Of a stretch of DNA of 64,000 nucleotides, positions 63,219-64,000 are shown piece by piece; within the stretch, counting starts at the first letter, position 1, and the number at the start of each line of letters is the position of its first letter. Below the pieces are notes generated by a model. The model was not told the origin of the DNA, made no database searches, and worked only from the letters and a program-made list of their open reading frames with translations. This DNA is from Bacillus sp. EB01 (lineage in GTDB: Bacteria; Bacillota; Bacilli; Bacillales; Cytobacillaceae), in assembly GCF_000613125.1 (NCBI RefSeq), contig NZ_HG964497.1:602823-666822 (forward strand), in the 5' to 3' direction. The position numbers and the translations under genes are program-made.

Positions 63219-64000
63219 TTAAGCATGTATAGGGTTCTTTTTCAGATTTTCGGTTTTTGTTAATGTCGCATTGATAATTCTTGCCTGCTCATTTTTATGA
63301 ATGGCCGGGTCTCCCTCGGAAGGACTGGACATGCTTGGCCTTCCAATAAAGGAAACTTTAATAGAATCTGGCAGCAACTGTTGCAGGCAGGGAGCAATAT
63401 AACTCCAAGCGCCCATATTTTGCGGTTCTTCCTGGGTCCATACAATTTCCTTTACGTTTTTGTATTGATGGATTATCTTTTTAATTTGTTCCGCTGGGAA
63501 AGGATACAATTCTTCTATTCTAATAATATCCAGCCAATTAAAGGATTCCGTATCCTTTACATTGTCACCTAGCTCTACTGCCAGGCGGCCTGTACAGAAG
63601 ACAATTCGTTCTACTTGATCCCGTTCGGTTCCAAGTCCTGGCTGCTCAATACACGGATGGAACTGACCATTTGTAAATTCCTCTAAATATGACCCTGCCG
63701 AAGGATTCCGCAGTAAGCTTTTTGGAGTCATTAAAACTAAAGGCCTTACTGCATCTGTGTTCAAGATTGCTGCTTGTCTTCTTAAAAGATGGAAGTATTG
63801 TGCTGAAGACGATACATTCGCAACAGTCCAGTTATTTTCAGCAGCCATTTGCAGAAAACGTTCCAACCTGGCACTGGAATGCTCAGGTCCCTGGCCTTCA
63901 TAACCGTGCGGAAGCAGCATCACAATTCCTGACCTTTGACCCCACTTGGAACGGCCGGAAGAAATAAATTGATCAAGAATAACTTGTGCACCATTTGCAA
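63219..64000 (-). CDS. odhA: 2-oxoglutarate dehydrogenase E1, C-terminal fragment
   Basis: The frame is open to the window edge and encodes the last 260 or so residues of the thiamine-diphosphate-dependent E1. Motifs include [44 protein letters not shown] and [12 protein letters not shown]. It catalyses the decarboxylation of 2-oxoglutarate and hands the succinyl group to OdhB. The N-terminal part lies beyond position 64000. Confidence 0.93.
   Translation of the reverse strand, partial: ANGAQVILDQFISSGRSKWGQRSGIVMLLPHGYEGQGPEHSSARLERFLQMAAENNWTVANVSSSAQYFHLLRRQAAILNTDAVRPLVLMTPKSLLRNPSAGSYLEEFTNGQFHPCIEQPGLGTERDQVERIVFCTGRLAVELGDNVKDTESFNWLDIIRIEELYPFPAEQIKKIIHQYKNVKEIVWTQEEPQNMGAWSYIAPCLQQLLPDSIKVSFIGRPSMSSPSEGDPAIHKNEQARIINATLTKTENLKKNPIHA

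Noticed and set aside
1-64000. rRNA, tRNA, insertion sequences, prophage or integrase genes
   Set aside because: I looked for these across the window on both strands and saw no recognisable example.

Overview
The window looks like a piece of the main chromosome of a low-GC Gram-positive endospore-former of the Bacillaceae. Housekeeping genes (pepT, htpG, odhAB), Bacillus-type genes (yeeI, yjlB, yurR, bceRSAB, swrC with a yerO-type regulator), strong AGGAGG-type ribosome binding sites, occasional GTG/TTG starts and many rho-independent terminators all support this. No rRNA, tRNA, insertion sequence, prophage or CRISPR array is visible. The pepT and odhA genes are cut by the window edges.

Layout. 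1-8.7 kb: pepT end, a NatAB-like ABC exporter (yhaQP), an alkyltransferase-like protein with Trp in place of the active Cys, a diguanylate cyclase, yeeI, an unknown membrane protein, a cupin and a zinc metallopeptidase. 8.8-17 kb: a two-component system, a yurR-type oxidoreductase, a VmlR-like ABC-F gene behind an apparent leader-peptide attenuator, and a secreted subtilisin. 16.7-25 kb: queF plus a queuosine-precursor transporter behind a preQ1 riboswitch, htpG behind a perfect CIRCE operator, an immune-inhibitor-A-like metalloprotease, a TauE/SafE exporter and a purine permease. 25-29.7 kb: a BceRSAB peptide-antibiotic sensing and detoxification module with its operator. 29.7-37.3 kb: a complete gas-vesicle cluster in the Bacillus megaterium order gvpA-P-Q-B-R-N-F-G-L-S-K-J-T-U, on the minus strand. 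38-40.1 kb: an actin-like (ParM) segregation operon with a DNA-binding partner and an upstream array of 13 iterons, a complete type II partition-like locus. 40.2-49.4 kb: a second purine-type permease and an Ato short-chain fatty acid/acetoacetate locus (AtoS-AtoC-like regulators, a sigma-54 promoter, CoA-transferase, thiolase, transporter). 49.6-58.8 kb: small unknown genes, a lysine-riboswitch-controlled amino-acid ABC transporter, and the RND pump SwrC with a divergent TetR regulator sharing one operator. 58.8-64 kb: a roughly 470-nt untranslated leader ending in a strong terminator, then carboxynorspermidine dehydrogenase and decarboxylase genes (alternative polyamine route), then odhB and part of odhA.

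Regulation by RNA recurs: a preQ1 riboswitch, a lysine riboswitch, a translated attenuator before the ABC-F gene, and an unassigned terminator-bearing leader before the polyamine genes. The strongest candidates for something new are the unassigned polyamine leader and the chromosomal ParMRC-like locus lying 0.7 kb upstream of the gas-vesicle genes. Functions are assigned from sequence motifs and recalled family members. No database search was run.
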